A stretch of 64,000 bases of DNA from Arthrobacter koreensis (GCF_009193255.1 NZ_WACG01000002.1:496001-560000), one strand, 5' to 3'; counted from the first letter of the stretch, positions 9,172 to 19,063 are shown. Notes: generated by a model not told the origin, from the letters alone. Made by a program: numbers and translations.

Positions 9172-10401
9172 CTACGGGAGCAGGCGCCGCACCACGGCGT
9201 CGGCCAGCAGCCGGCCCCGAAGCGTGAGCAGCACGGTTCCCGCGATGGCGGCCTTCGGTTCAACCAGGCCGTCCGCAATCAGGCCGGCGATCTCGTGCCG
9301 TCCCTCCGGGCGGAGCAGTTCCCGCGGCAGGCCTTCGGCCAGCCGGGTGCGCAGCATGACGTCTTCGAGGTAGCGGGTGTCCGCGTCCAGGGTCTCGCGC
9401 CCGACGGCGGGTGACTCCCCCGCCGCGATGCGCTGGGCGTAGGCCGTGGGGTGCTTGGCGTTCCACCAGCGGACACCGCCAACGTGGGAGTGCGCCCCGG
9501 GTCCGATCCCCCACCAGTCATCGCTGCGCCAGTAGGCCAGGTTGTGCCGGCAGGCATCCTTCGGCGTGCGCGCCCAGTTGCTGACCTCGTACCAGTTGAG
9601 CCCGGCAGCCGTGAACAGCTCGTCGGCCAGCAGGTACTTGTCCGCGTGGTCGTCGTCGTCGATAGGCGGGACTTCGCCGCGGCGCATGCGCGCGGCCAGC
9701 TTGGTCCCCTCCTCCACGATCAGCGCGTAAGCGGAAATGTGGTCGGGTTCGTAGCTCAGGGCTTCCTCGACCGAGTGCTTCCAGTCCGCCAGGGACTCCC
9801 CGGGCGTGCCGTAGATCAGGTCGACGCTGACTTTCAGTCCGGCATCCCGCGCCCACTGCACCGCCTGAGGCACCAGGGAAGGCGTATGGGTGCGGTCCAG
9901 GACCGCCAGGACGTGCGGCACGGCGGACTGCATGCCAAAGGACACGCGGGTGAAGCCGGCATCGGCAAGAAGCTGCAGCGATTCCGGGGTCACCGAGTCG
10001 GGGTTGGCCTCAGTGGTAACTTCCGCGCCTGGTGCCAGACCCCACTGCTGTACGGCTGTGCCCAGGATGGCGGCCAGGTCTTCGGCGGGCAGCAGGGTTG
10101 GGGTTCCACCGCCGAAGAAGACAGTCTCAATGGGGCGTTCGGGAAGGCCCGACGCCGTCAGCGCCCCGGCAGCGAAACGCACCTCCTGCGCGGCTGTGGC
10201 CGCGTAGGCGTCCTGCGAGGCACCTCCCCCCAGTTCGGTAGCGGTGTAGGTGTTGAAGTCGCAGTAGCCGCAGCGTACGGCGCAGAACGGAATGTGGACG
10301 TACAGCCCGAATTTCCGCTCTGCAGCCGCCGCTGCCGCGTCGGACGGGAGAAGTCCGTCCTTTGGCGCGGGATCCCCGAGGGGCAGTGCGCTGGGTGTCA
10401 C
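9172..10401 (-). CDS. hemW: Radical SAM heme chaperone HemW
   Basis: 409-residue radical SAM protein of the HemW (formerly HemN-like) branch, which handles heme transfer and is not a true coproporphyrinogen dehydrogenase. The cluster motif is [10 protein letters not shown] (C40, C44, C47), with GGGTPT for SAM binding and the HemW-type HNLAYW. An extended N-terminus of about 30 residues precedes [10 protein letters not shown]. The start is GTG at 10399-10401, overlapping the lepA stop as GTGA. The lepA-hemW pair is a very common bacterial arrangement and favours HemW over HemN. Confidence 0.93.
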   Translation of the reverse strand: MTPSALPLGDPAPKDGLLPSDAAAAAAERKFGLYVHIPFCAVRCGYCDFNTYTATELGGGASQDAYAATAAQEVRFAAGALTASGLPERPIETVFFGGGTPTLLPAEDLAAILGTAVQQWGLAPGAEVTTEANPDSVTPESLQLLADAGFTRVSFGMQSAVPHVLAVLDRTHTPSLVPQAVQWARDAGLKVSVDLIYGTPGESLADWKHSVEEALSYEPDHISAYALIVEEGTKLAARMRRGEVPPIDDDDHADKYLLADELFTAAGLNWYEVSNWARTPKDACRHNLAYWRSDDWWGIGPGAHSHVGGVRWWNAKHPTAYAQRIAAGESPAVGRETLDADTRYLEDVMLRTRLAEGLPRELLRPEGRHEIAGLIADGLVEPKAAIAGTVLLTLRGRLLADAVVRRLLP

Positions 10402-12251
10402 TTCTTGGATTTGTCCTTGGACTCGTCGGAGGACAGGGCAGCCACGAAGGCTTCCTGCGGGACTTCCACGCGGCCAACCATCTTCATGCGCTTCTTGCCT
10501 TCCTTCTGCTTTTCCAGCAGCTTGCGCTTACGGCTGATGTCGCCGCCGTAGCACTTGGCAAGCACGTCCTTGCGGATGGCGCGGATGGATTCGCGGGCAA
10601 TGATGCGGGAGCCGATGGCGGCCTGGATGGGAACCTCGAACTGCTGCCGGGGAATCAGTTCCCGCAGCTTCCCGGTCATCATGACGCCGTAGGCGTAGGC
10701 CTTGTCCTTATGGGTAATGGAGCTGAAGGCGTCCACCTGCTCGCCCTGCAGCAGGATGTCCACCTTGACCAGATCGGAGACCTGCTCGCCGTCGGCCTTC
10801 CAGTCCAGGGAGGCGTAGCCGCGGGTCTTGGACTTCAGCACGTCGAAGAAATCGAAGACAATCTCGGCCAGCGGCAGGCGGTACCGGATTTCCACCCGGT
10901 CTTCGGAGAGGTAGTCCATGCCGCCCAGGACACCGCGGCGGGTCTGGCACAGTTCCATGATGGCCCCCACGAACTCGCTGGGTGCCAGGATGGTGGCCGC
11001 AACCATCGGCTCGCGGACCTCTTTGATTTTGCCTTCGGGGTACTCGCTGGGGTTGGTCACGGTGACCACCTTGTTGTCCTCAAGCGTCACCTCGTACTCA
11101 ACGTTGGGTGCGGTGGAGATGAGGTCCAGGTTGTATTCGCGCTCGAGCCGTTCACGCGTGATTTCGAGGTGCAGCAGTCCCAGGAAGCCCACGCGGAAAC
11201 CGAAACCGAGGGCGGCCGAGGTTTCGGGTTCGTACACCAGCGCGGCGTCGTTGAGCATCAGCTTTTCCAGCGCGTCACGCAGTACCGGGTAGTCGGCGCC
11301 GTCGATCGGGTACAGGCCGGAGAAGACCATGGGCTTGGCATCGGCGTAACCGGGCAGTGATTCGGCGGCGGGCTTTGCCAGATTGGTGACGGTGTCCCCC
11401 ACCTTGGACAGGCGGACGTCCTTCACACCGGTGATCAGGTAACCCACCTCGCCGACGCCGAGGCCCTTGGAAGGCGTAGGTTCGGGCGAGCTGACGCCGA
11501 TTTCAAGGAGTTCGTGGCTCGCGCGGGTGGACATCATCTGCACGCGTTCGCGCGGGGAGAGCTTGCCGTCCACCACGCGGACGTAGGTGACCACGCCGCG
11601 GTAGGTGTCATAGACGGAGTCGAAGATCATGGCACGTGCCGGTGCGTTGGGATCGCCCACCGGGGCCGGAATGTCACGGACGATCTGGTCCAGCAGGGCT
11701 TCGACGCCCACACCGGTCTTTCCGGAGACCTTCAGGACGTCCGCAGGGTCACCGCCGATCAGATGGGCGAGCTCCTCGGCGTACTTCTCCGGCTGCGCTG
11801 CCGGCAGGTCGATCTTGTTGAGGACCGGGATGATGGTCAGGTCGTTTTCCATCGCCAGATAGAGGTTGGCAAGGGTCTGCGCTTCGATCCCCTGAGCGGC
11901 ATCCACCAGCAGCACTGCTCCTTCGCAGGCTGCCAGGGAGCGGGAGACTTCATAGGTGAAGTCGACGTGGCCCGGGGTGTCGATCATGTTCAGGGCGTAG
12001 GAGGTGTTCTCGAGTTCCCACGGCATGCGTACAGCCTGGGACTTGATGGTGATTCCGCGTTCGCGCTCAATGTCCATGCGGTCCAGGTACTGGGCCTTCA
12101 TGTCCCGCTGCTGGACTACGCCGGTGAGCTGGAGCATGCGGTCAGCCAGGGTGGACTTGCCATGGTCGATGTGGGCGATGATGCAGAAATTCCGAATGAT
12201 CGCCGGATCCGTCGCGGCAGGCACCGGTGAGAAGCGGGCCAGAGGTGACAC
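10398..12251 (-). CDS. lepA: Elongation factor 4 (LepA)
   Basis: Translational GTPase of 617 residues that acts on stalled or misassembled ribosomes. G1 AHIDHGKS (26-33), G3 DTPGH (91-95) and G4 NKID (145-148) are intact, and the LepA-specific C-terminal domain ends in [18 protein letters not shown] place the start at GTG 12249-12251, preceded by AAAGGA. This gives the family length; the open frame extends a further 26 codons upstream without family similarity. The gene is divergent from the PemK-like gene and coupled to hemW. Confidence 0.96.
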   Translation of the reverse strand: MSPLARFSPVPAATDPAIIRNFCIIAHIDHGKSTLADRMLQLTGVVQQRDMKAQYLDRMDIERERGITIKSQAVRMPWELENTSYALNMIDTPGHVDFTYEVSRSLAACEGAVLLVDAAQGIEAQTLANLYLAMENDLTIIPVLNKIDLPAAQPEKYAEELAHLIGGDPADVLKVSGKTGVGVEALLDQIVRDIPAPVGDPNAPARAMIFDSVYDTYRGVVTYVRVVDGKLSPRERVQMMSTRASHELLEIGVSSPEPTPSKGLGVGEVGYLITGVKDVRLSKVGDTVTNLAKPAAESLPGYADAKPMVFSGLYPIDGADYPVLRDALEKLMLNDAALVYEPETSAALGFGFRVGFLGLLHLEITRERLEREYNLDLISTAPNVEYEVTLEDNKVVTVTNPSEYPEGKIKEVREPMVAATILAPSEFVGAIMELCQTRRGVLGGMDYLSEDRVEIRYRLPLAEIVFDFFDVLKSKTRGYASLDWKADGEQVSDLVKVDILLQGEQVDAFSSITHKDKAYAYGVMMTGKLRELIPRQQFEVPIQAAIGSRIIARESIRAIRKDVLAKCYGGDISRKRKLLEKQKEGKKRMKMVGRVEVPQEAFVAALSSDESKDKSKK

Positions 12252-12467
12252 TGTGGCGGTTCCTTTACTGTTTGCATGGCTTCGGCGCCGTGCCGGATGC
12301 GCGATCGCATTCCGAAGCGCCGCTCGCACGCAGGGATTGAACGAAGTTGGACTGGTTTCTAAGTTAACAGTCTCCCACGTTTACCCCGCCGGACCCGAAC
12401 TGTCCGCGGCTGACACTGGCCGGACGCTGCGCAGCGGCCCGGCAGTTGCCGGGCCTAGGATGTCCGC

Positions 12468-13052
12468 ATGGCTTTTTCTTCCCGCAACCTGCTCAGCCTT
12501 GTCCGGACGGCCCTGCATGCGGCCCGGCACCTGGCCGCGCCACCTGCGAAGGCTCCCCGCCGGGCCCCGTCCAAGACCAGCCGGACGCCGGACCCGCGGT
12601 TTTCGGCTCCGGGGACGGTTGCTGCAGGGACGTCTTCGGCGCGCACGTCCCGGACTGCCGGCTATCCCGGTGACTACACCGGACGCATTCAGCCCGTCTA
12701 TGCCCCCAGGCCGGACGGAGCCCCGGACCCCGGTGAAGTTGTCTGGGCCTGGGTCCCGTACGAAGAGGATCCTTCCCAGGGCAAGGACCGCCCGGTACTG
12801 CTGATTGGGCGCAGCGGCCCCCGCCTGCTGGGCCTGATGCTGACCACGAGGGACCGGAACAACTCCCGTGGATCGGATCCGGCCTATCTGGACATTGGTT
12901 CCGGCGCCTGGGACAGCAAGGGCCGTCCCAGTGAAGTAAAACTGGACCGCATCATCACCCTGGACCCAGCCGACGTCCGGCGCCAGGGTGCTGTAGTGGA
13001 CCGCGCCGTCTTCGAACGTGTGGCGGACCGGCTCTCCGCTCTTCGCGGCTGA
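12468..13052 (+). CDS. PemK/MazF-like family protein, no antitoxin visible
   Basis: 194 residues. The first 65 or so are basic, low in complexity and probably disordered (many Ala, Pro, Arg, Ser). From YPGDYTG (66-72) a PemK/MazF-like core follows: PGEVVWAWVPYEEDPSQGKD, RPVLLIGR, LGLMLTTRD, and a C-terminal helix VDRAVFERVADRLSAL. The RPVL and LTT segments match the beta strands that carry MazF RNase residues. No antitoxin ORF lies on either side; the neighbours are lepA and rpsT. The MazF-like fold is clear, RNase activity is unproven, and a housekeeping role is possible because the gene lies among core genes. Confidence 0.82.
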   Translation: MAFSSRNLLSLVRTALHAARHLAAPPAKAPRRAPSKTSRTPDPRFSAPGTVAAGTSSARTSRTAGYPGDYTGRIQPVYAPRPDGAPDPGEVVWAWVPYEEDPSQGKDRPVLLIGRSGPRLLGLMLTTRDRNNSRGSDPAYLDIGSGAWDSKGRPSEVKLDRIITLDPADVRRQGAVVDRAVFERVADRLSALRG

Positions 13053-13099
13053 CCGGGCCCGGAAGCGTGCCGGGTTCCGCACTGCCCGCGAAGTTCTGC

Positions 13100-13105
13100 T
13101 AACAT
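13100..13105 (+). promoter_or_regulatory. Candidate extended -10 for rpsT
   Basis: TGC-TAACAT resembles an extended -10 promoter (TGn plus hexamer). It would give an rpsT leader of roughly 130 bases, enough for the autoregulation known for S20 in other bacteria. No clear -35. Confidence 0.3.
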
Positions 13106-13239
13106 TTATTGCTGTGTGTCCGCGCAGGTCGACGGGCACTTCAGGCCGGGCGCCATTACGGTATCCCCACGCCGCTCAGTCAATGTCTGGTCTGAAATTC
13201 CCTCACCGACCAAGTCCGCAATACAAAGAGAGTTTATAA

Positions 13240-13500
13240 GTGGCCAATATTAAGTCCCAGAAGAAGCGCATCCTCACCAACGAGAAGGCGCGTCAGCGCA
13301 ACAACTCGGTGAAGTCCGAGCTGAAGACGCTTATCCGCAACGTGGATAACGCTGTCACCGCTGCTGACAAGGAAGCGGCTCAGGCAGCCCTGCAGGCTGC
13401 TACCCGCAAGCTGGACAAGGCTGTCAGCAAGGGCGTTATCCACAAGAACAACGCTGCTAACCGCAAGTCGGCCATCTCCAAGAAGGTCAACGCGCTCTAA
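13240..13500 (+). CDS. rpsT: 30S ribosomal protein S20
   Basis: 86-residue, Lys/Ala-rich helical protein that binds 16S rRNA. It begins [20 protein letters not shown] and ends [11 protein letters not shown], the normal S20 form and length. The start is GTG at 13240. It stands alone on the plus strand, with its own candidate promoter and an excellent terminator, convergent with holA. Confidence 0.98.
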   Translation: MANIKSQKKRILTNEKARQRNNSVKSELKTLIRNVDNAVTAADKEAAQAALQAATRKLDKAVSKGVIHKNNAANRKSAISKKVNAL

Positions 13501-13530
13501 GCGGAAGCAACACCCTGAGTTTTACGCAGA

Positions 13531-13561
13531 AACGGCTGGTCCTTCGGGACCGGCCGTTTTT
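13531..13561 (+). terminator. rpsT terminator
   Basis: 12-bp stem AACGGCTGGTCC / GGACCGGCCGTT (one T-G wobble) capped by a TTCG tetraloop and followed by a run of T. A canonical intrinsic terminator. Confidence 0.95.
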
Positions 13562-13625
13562 GGGTTAAGGCCCCATGCAGATGTGCCGGCGGCCTCAGCC
13601 AGCCGGACACTGCGGGGGTGCGTAC

Positions 13626-14645
13626 CTAGCGCCCGGAGGCTGCCAGTGCAATCACGGTTACGGCCCGCTCCACCGCATACACCGGGTCACGGCCGGCGCC
13701 CTTAACTTGCGCGTCCGCCTCGGCGAGGACCTGCACGGCCTTCACCAGGGATTCGGAGGAGAACCGCTGCGCGTCCCGGCGTGCCTGGTCAACCTGCCAG
13801 GGAGCCATCCCCAGTTCCTTGGCCAGCGACGCGGACGAGCCGCGGAGGTCCGCCACCCGGGCCACGCCCCGTACTTTCATGGCCAGCGCGGCCACCAGCG
13901 GAACCGGGTCCACTCCAGTGGCCAGGGCGTGCCGCAGCATTGAGAGCGCCGCGCCCGCCCGGCCGGCCAGTGCCGCGTCCGCTACCTTGAAGGCTGTTGC
14001 TTCGACCCGCCCGCCATAGTATTTTTCGACAGTTTCTTCGGTAACTTCGCCGGAGTTGTCGTTCATCAGCTGCTGGCAGGCGGACGCGAGTTCCGCCAGG
14101 CTGGACCCCACGGCGCTGACCAGCGCACGGACCGCTCCGCCGTCGATCCGGCGCTTGGCTGCCTTGAACTCCTGGGAGACAAAATCAGCTTTGTCGGCGT
14201 CCTTCTTGAACGGCTGGCAGTCAACCACCGGCGCCTTGGAGGACTTGACGGCGTCCAGCAGTTTCTTGCCCCGGTTTCCTCCTCCATGATGCAGGACCAG
14301 CACCGTGTCCGGGGCCGGGTCCAACAGGTAGGCCAGCGTATCGTTCAGGAACTCCTCGCTCATGTGGGCCAGGTTCGCCGCTTCGATCAGCTTGGCCTCG
14401 CCAAAGAGGGACGGGCTGGCAATGAGTGTCAGTTCCCCGGCGGTATAGGCAGCGGCGTCGATCCGGATGACTTCTGTGTCCGGAGCCTGGCTGCGCTGCT
14501 GCAGCCGGATGTTCTCCATCGCCCGACCGGCAAGGTACTCCTCCGGCCCCGTCAGCAGCACTACGGGAGCCGGCGCGGCCTGCCGCCAGGAGACAGTACC
14601 TGCCGCCGGCTTAGCGGAAGTTTTCTTTGGCACGGCCGGATTCAC
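13626..14645 (-). CDS. holA: DNA polymerase III subunit delta
   Basis: 339-residue clamp-loader delta subunit, which opens the beta clamp. It begins with a basic tail, then the family segment PVVLLTGPEEYLAGRAMENI (about 27-46), VIRIDAAAYTAGEL, a central FKKDADKADFVSQEFKAAKR and a C-terminal helical bundle ending in YAVERAVTVIALA. The start is GTG at 14643-14645. It is convergent with rpsT; in many Gram-positives holA, rpsT and comEA/comEC lie close together, as here. No Walker motif is expected in delta and none is seen. Confidence 0.92.
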   Translation of the reverse strand: MNPAVPKKTSAKPAAGTVSWRQAAPAPVVLLTGPEEYLAGRAMENIRLQQRSQAPDTEVIRIDAAAYTAGELTLIASPSLFGEAKLIEAANLAHMSEEFLNDTLAYLLDPAPDTVLVLHHGGGNRGKKLLDAVKSSKAPVVDCQPFKKDADKADFVSQEFKAAKRRIDGGAVRALVSAVGSSLAELASACQQLMNDNSGEVTEETVEKYYGGRVEATAFKVADAALAGRAGAALSMLRHALATGVDPVPLVAALAMKVRGVARVADLRGSSASLAKELGMAPWQVDQARRDAQRFSSESLVKAVQVLAEADAQVKGAGRDPVYAVERAVTVIALAASGR

Positions 14646-14823
14646 GGATGCACTGCTCCTGGGAAGATAAACACGGAATCAATCACCCCCAACATTGCCA
14701 TGATGGGCCCGGCCGGCCAACTCCCGCCGTCGTCGTTTTTGCCACAGGAGATGCGGCTGCGGCGGACGATCAGGATGGACTGACCATGCCGGCAGCGGGC
14801 AGCGGCGACGGCTCCGGTCAAGT

Positions 14824-14852
14824 TTGTGTGCACCGGCGGGTGCCGCTAGTGT
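14824..14852 (+). promoter_or_regulatory. Candidate promoter with inverted repeat for double-TetR gene
   Basis: TTGTGT (14824-14829), a 17-base spacer, then TAGTGT (14847-14852). The spacer contains the inverted repeat GCACC-GGCG-GGTGC (14830-14843), a natural place for an autoregulatory operator. The predicted leader is about 25 bases and contains AAGGAG (14870-14875). Confidence 0.45.
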
Positions 14853-14884
14853 TGCGGAGGCATACGCCTAAGGAGAGTGATTTC

Positions 14885-16195
14885 GTGGCCGCAGAAGAGG
14901 GTACCCCCTCCCGGCGCAAGCCCTCCCGCCGGCAGCCGCCGTCCGTAGTAGCGCGTGCCGCCGTGAGCGCCGCGCTGGAACAGGGCTTTGAACGCGTGAC
15001 GGTTGAAATGATCTGTTCCCGGGCCGATATTTCCCGGAGTACGTTCTTCAACCATTTCCAGTCCCGGGACGCTGCGATCATCGGCAAGCCACTGACGGTG
15101 CCTGGCCCCGAGGTGACGCACCCAATTTTCTCGCGGCATGCCGAAGACCTGGTCCGGGGACTGCTGGAACTGCAGGTTCCCAGCCTCGCCCACCGGACCG
15201 CCGACGCCGATGTCCTGCGGGACCGGACCCGGCTGATCACCGAGCAGCCCGCAGCCATGAGCCAGTATTCCTCCGGCCTCATTGGGGTCCAGAACAGCCT
15301 CAGTGACGCTGTTGAAGGCTGGCTTCGGGCCAATCCTCAGCATGCCCGGCTTCCCGGTGACCCGCGGACCGAAGCAGTTCTTGCGGTCACGTCCGGATAT
15401 GCGGCCCTGTACGCGGCTTCGCAGTGGTGGAGCATTCCGCTGCGCGACCTGCCCGAGCCGCTGGCAGCCTGCCTCTCCGCAGCCGACGCCCTGCGGAGCG
15501 TGGTCGGAGTGAATGATGCCTCACGGCAGGAAAGCGTCCCCTGTATACCGGTTCCCGAGGACACGGAAGACTCCGGCCGTGCACCCGGGCTCCGAGAGCG
15601 CAAGCGCCGGGACACAGAGAACCGCATTGAACTGGCCGCGGTCCGGGGCGCCCTGGAACGCGGGTTTGAGGCCGTCACGGTGGATGAGATCTGCGAAGAG
15701 GCAGTGATTTCCCGGAGCACGTTCTTCAACTACTTCCCCTCGAGGAATGCGGCCATTGTCGGCCGGCCAATGAACGTCCTGCCGCCGGAAGCCGCTTACG
15801 ATGTTCTGTCAAAGCATGGCAGGGACACCCCGGCGGGCACGTTCGCGCTTATTTGTGCGTCGTTGGAGAGCACCGACCCGGAGGTGGCCACGCTGCGGGC
15901 GGAACTTGCCGGCAAACAGCCTGCTGCCCGTGATGCCGGAACCACCACCCTGGTGGATGCCTGTGCCCAGTTCATGACCACAGTCCGGGACTGGCTGGCC
16001 GCCAATCCGCAGTACTCGAGCATCGACGGCGACCCCGCCTACGAGGCGTCCCTCGCAGCGAATGCTGCCTACGCCGCGATTTCCGTCATGGAAGGCGGGT
16101 GGCTGGGCGCGGCCGCCAAGGTGCAGGCCAGTGCGAAGGACTTCACTGCGGCAATGGCGGACCTGCGGACCATCCTGTCCAGCCCCGCCGTGTGA
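14885..16195 (+). CDS. Tandem TetR-type regulator (two fused TetR units)
   Basis: 436-residue predicted transcription factor made of two TetR-like halves. Helix-turn-helix 1 lies near residues 15-62 with ADISRSTFFNHFQSRDAAII; helix-turn-helix 2 lies near 241-288 with AVISRSTFFNYFPSRNAAIV, 226 residues later. Each is followed by its own ligand-type helical domain, and both halves contain matching WLRANPQ / WLAANPQ and DP-x-E segments, so the gene looks like an internal duplication. The start is GTG at 14885 with AAGGAG nine bases upstream; the longer open frame runs back into holA and has no family similarity. It ends 36 bases before the convergent comEC end. The target and ligand are unknown; self-regulation is plausible. 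Confidence 0.85.
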   Translation: MAAEEGTPSRRKPSRRQPPSVVARAAVSAALEQGFERVTVEMICSRADISRSTFFNHFQSRDAAIIGKPLTVPGPEVTHPIFSRHAEDLVRGLLELQVPSLAHRTADADVLRDRTRLITEQPAAMSQYSSGLIGVQNSLSDAVEGWLRANPQHARLPGDPRTEAVLAVTSGYAALYAASQWWSIPLRDLPEPLAACLSAADALRSVVGVNDASRQESVPCIPVPEDTEDSGRAPGLRERKRRDTENRIELAAVRGALERGFEAVTVDEICEEAVISRSTFFNYFPSRNAAIVGRPMNVLPPEAAYDVLSKHGRDTPAGTFALICASLESTDPEVATLRAELAGKQPAARDAGTTTLVDACAQFMTTVRDWLAANPQYSSIDGDPAYEASLAANAAYAAISVMEGGWLGAAAKVQASAKDFTAAMADLRTILSSPAV

Positions 16196-16231
16196 GCGGA
16201 CCAGCACGTTCTGCCACTAGCCAGGAAATCG

Positions 16232-18997
16232 TCAGAACCCGGCATCCAGTCCGCTCACCAGCAGGCTGCCGTCCTTGAGGTGCAGGACAAAGCTACCCAG
16301 CTGATCCGTTCGGGCGATTCGCGAGCCTGCCTGTTCAAGGTTCTTCAGCGTTTCAGGTGCGGGATGTCCGTAGGTGTTCTCCTTCCCCACGGAGATCAGC
16401 GCGAGCGGCGGCCGCAGCTCTGCCGGCAGCACCGCTCCGGAGTTGCGTGCGCCGTGGTGCGCCACCTTGAGAACGTGCACGGTTTCCAACCGCAATTCAG
16501 GACTGGACCGCAGCATCTGCCGGGCAGCGTCTTCTTCCAGGTCCCCGGTGAACAGCAGGTTTATTCCTTCAGTCCGCACGAGCAGGACGGCGCTGGCGTC
16601 ATTTTCGGTCAGTCCGGCCGGGGGTCCGTTCCCGGTTGCCCCAGGGGAAGCTTCGGCAGGCGGCCAGAGAACGTCCCACCGCACTCCCCCGTGCTGGCCG
16701 TGTCCGCCCTTAGCCAGGCGCTGGGGTTGGACGCCGAGCCCGCGGGCAAGTTCCGAGATTTCCGCGGGCAGGCCGGGCTCGGCGGAGGAGAAAGCGAGCG
16801 AATCCACCATCCTGCCGTCACCGGCTGCAGCGGCCCCGGCGTAGTGGTCCGCGTGGGCATGGGTGATGACGAGCAGATCGACCGTCCGGATCCGTAACCG
16901 GTCCAAACACGCATCCAAAGCAGGCGGGTCCGGGCCGGCGTCGATCACGACTGCAGACTCCGGCCCCGTCCGTACTGCCAGTGCGTCTCCCTGGCCCACG
17001 TCACATGCCGCGGCGATCCACGCCCGGCCCGCCGCGTCCTGCGGAACGAGACGGAGGGCAGCTGCCGCCAGGACAGCCGCAAGGGCTGCCCCGGCCAGCA
17101 CCGCGCCCAGCCGGACCACCGGCCGGGAGCCACGCACCCTGCCGCTCCTGCGGGCGGCGGGATGTGTCCTCGGAGACCGAATCTGACGGTGTCCCTGCCC
17201 GTGGGTGGGCGCGGTTGCACCCCCAGAGCCCTTCACACGCCCCAGCCGCATCACGCCGAGCGTCAGCAGAGCCGCGGCAGCCGCCATGGCGGCTGCACCC
17301 GCTGGACCCGGAAGCCAGGGCAGCAGTGCTCCCGGCGCGTCGGCAAAGAACCGAGCAACACCTGCCACCCATCCGGCACCCACGCCGGCGGAAAGCATCA
17401 GGGGTAAGGCCAGCGCCGGTGCCACCTGCCCGAGCACTGCCGCTGCCATGCCGGCGATGGTGACAAAGGGAACGGCAGGCGCCGCAGCTATGTTGGCCGG
17501 CAGGGAGTAAGCGGGCAGGTTCGGCTGCAGCAGGATAAGCACCGGAGAGCAGGCAACCTGCGCCGCTAGGGGAACGGCGGTGAGTACGGCCAGCGGCTGC
17601 GGGAGGAAACGGCCCAGGCCCGCAGTCAGCCGCGGCCCCAGGAAGATCAGTCCAGCCGTCGCCGACACCGACAGAATGAAGGCGTAGCTGCCGCTGAGCC
17701 AGGGATCCGCGACAAGGAGAATCACTGCGCACAGGCACAGGAGTGCTGCAGGCACCTTCCCCCGTCCGGTGAGCACTGCGGCAGTACCGATCGATCCCAT
17801 GACCGCCGCCCGCAGCACGCTTGCGTCCGGCCGGACCACCAGGACAAAACCGGCCAGCACCACAACGGCCACCACTGCCGCGGCTGCCCGGGGGGCCCGG
17901 AAGAGGCGGGCAACGAGGAACACGAAGGCGAGGAGGTAACTGCAGTTGGCGCCGGATACCGCAGTCAAGTGGGTGAGCCCGGTGTCCTGCATGGCCTTGG
18001 TCAGGTCCTCTGGGGCGGCCGACCTGTCTCCCAGGACCATGCCGGGGAGCAGTCCAGCTGCGTCCCGGTTCCCGATGGCCTCGGCGCGGCTGGCAAAGCC
18101 CGTCCGCAGATCGGTGGCAAGCGCCAGCAGCCCGCCTGCTGATTGGACAGCCGGTGGACGGGAAACACGAAGGACAGCGGCGCTGCGGTCCCCGGGAGCG
18201 GACGCGCTCAGGGTTCCTGCGGTGCTGAACCTGTCACCCAGATGGATACCGGCGTACGCTTCCCCGCCAATTACCAGGACCGGCAGGTTGGCTGGTGAAC
18301 GTTCACCTGCCAAGGTGAAACTGTTCAGCTCTGCTTCCAGGAGGTACCGTGGCTTGCCGCTGAACCGGTCTGCGGCGGCCGGGCGGGCATCACTGCGGGC
18401 CACCAGTTCTCCCGTGATGGAAGCGCTGGAGGTGACAGCTGCCCCGGCGGGACCGGAGTGCCGGGACACCACTGCTGAGCCGGCCGAACTTGCCACCAGC
18501 GCCAGCACGGCCAGGGGTGCCAGTGCCGCCGCCAGCGAGCGGCCATACCGGGATTGACGCTTCCACGGCGATACCACGAGGAGGAGCAGAAGCAGCGCAC
18601 CTCCGGCTGCAGCAGCCAGCAGGGTAACCGCACCTGGAAGGCGTACCGCCGCGGCGGCGGTGGCCCAGGCACAGACAGCCACGGGAACCAGGCGTAACTC
18701 GTGATGCGGGCGAATTCCCGTGCCGCCCGCGGGCCCGGTCCGGGTCCCGGAGACCCTCCGGGTGGCAGGTACGGTCCTGGCATCAGGTCCGGCACTGGTG
18801 TTCCGGCCCGTCCCGGCGGGCCATAGGCGGCCGGGGAGGAACCGGGCACGCCCAAAGAAGGCGCTGTAACGCCGGGCGGCCGGCTGAGCCTTCTCGGCGA
18901 CTGGCGGACGGCGGGTGCCGGCCGCTCTCCCGGCGACGGCAGCCGCGGTGTAGCGCTCCCACCGGCTCTTACGTCCCATTCGCCTGTTCCCGGTCAC
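16232..18997 (-). CDS. comEC: ComEC/Rec2 family DNA uptake channel
   Basis: 921-residue inner-membrane protein for import of single-stranded DNA. A basic, disordered N-terminus of about 100 residues is followed by many membrane helices, the Competence domain (LLPGMVLGDRSAAPEDLTKA, then LTAVSGANCSYLLAFVFL) and a C-terminal metallo-beta-lactamase-like domain starting CDVGQGDALAVRTGPESAVV with THAHADH near residue 710 and KVAHHGARNSG. The start is GTG at 18995-18997, 66 bases after comEA; an ATG six codons later is an alternative. The metal-ligand His/Asp residues look intact, so the nuclease-like domain could be active. Whether the host is competent cannot be judged from this window. Confidence 0.93.
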   Translation of the reverse strand: MTGNRRMGRKSRWERYTAAAVAGRAAGTRRPPVAEKAQPAARRYSAFFGRARFLPGRLWPAGTGRNTSAGPDARTVPATRRVSGTRTGPAGGTGIRPHHELRLVPVAVCAWATAAAAVRLPGAVTLLAAAAGGALLLLLLVVSPWKRQSRYGRSLAAALAPLAVLALVASSAGSAVVSRHSGPAGAAVTSSASITGELVARSDARPAAADRFSGKPRYLLEAELNSFTLAGERSPANLPVLVIGGEAYAGIHLGDRFSTAGTLSASAPGDRSAAVLRVSRPPAVQSAGGLLALATDLRTGFASRAEAIGNRDAAGLLPGMVLGDRSAAPEDLTKAMQDTGLTHLTAVSGANCSYLLAFVFLVARLFRAPRAAAAVVAVVVLAGFVLVVRPDASVLRAAVMGSIGTAAVLTGRGKVPAALLCLCAVILLVADPWLSGSYAFILSVSATAGLIFLGPRLTAGLGRFLPQPLAVLTAVPLAAQVACSPVLILLQPNLPAYSLPANIAAAPAVPFVTIAGMAAAVLGQVAPALALPLMLSAGVGAGWVAGVARFFADAPGALLPWLPGPAGAAAMAAAAALLTLGVMRLGRVKGSGGATAPTHGQGHRQIRSPRTHPAARRSGRVRGSRPVVRLGAVLAGAALAAVLAAAALRLVPQDAAGRAWIAAACDVGQGDALAVRTGPESAVVIDAGPDPPALDACLDRLRIRTVDLLVITHAHADHYAGAAAAGDGRMVDSLAFSSAEPGLPAEISELARGLGVQPQRLAKGGHGQHGGVRWDVLWPPAEASPGATGNGPPAGLTENDASAVLLVRTEGINLLFTGDLEEDAARQMLRSSPELRLETVHVLKVAHHGARNSGAVLPAELRPPLALISVGKENTYGHPAPETLKNLEQAGSRIARTDQLGSFVLHLKDGSLLVSGLDAGF

Positions 18998-19063
18998 GGA
19001 AGGGGCGGTGGGAACGGCGGGAGCCAGGCACCCGCCGGTGGACCGGATGCACGAGTAGCGGGG

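Noticed and set aside
12252-12329. 26-codon N-terminal extension of LepA
   Set aside because: LepA proteins begin close to the G1 motif; the GTG at 12249-12251 gives the normal length and a ribosome binding site.
12468-13500. rpsT or a short upstream frame as the antitoxin of the PemK-like protein
   Set aside because: rpsT is ordinary S20, and no short gene with an antitoxin-type DNA-binding N-terminus lies next to the PemK-like gene.
14627-14884. Longer N-terminus for the double-TetR protein
   Set aside because: It overlaps the holA start region, has no ribosome binding site and no family similarity, while GTG 14885 has AAGGAG at the right distance.
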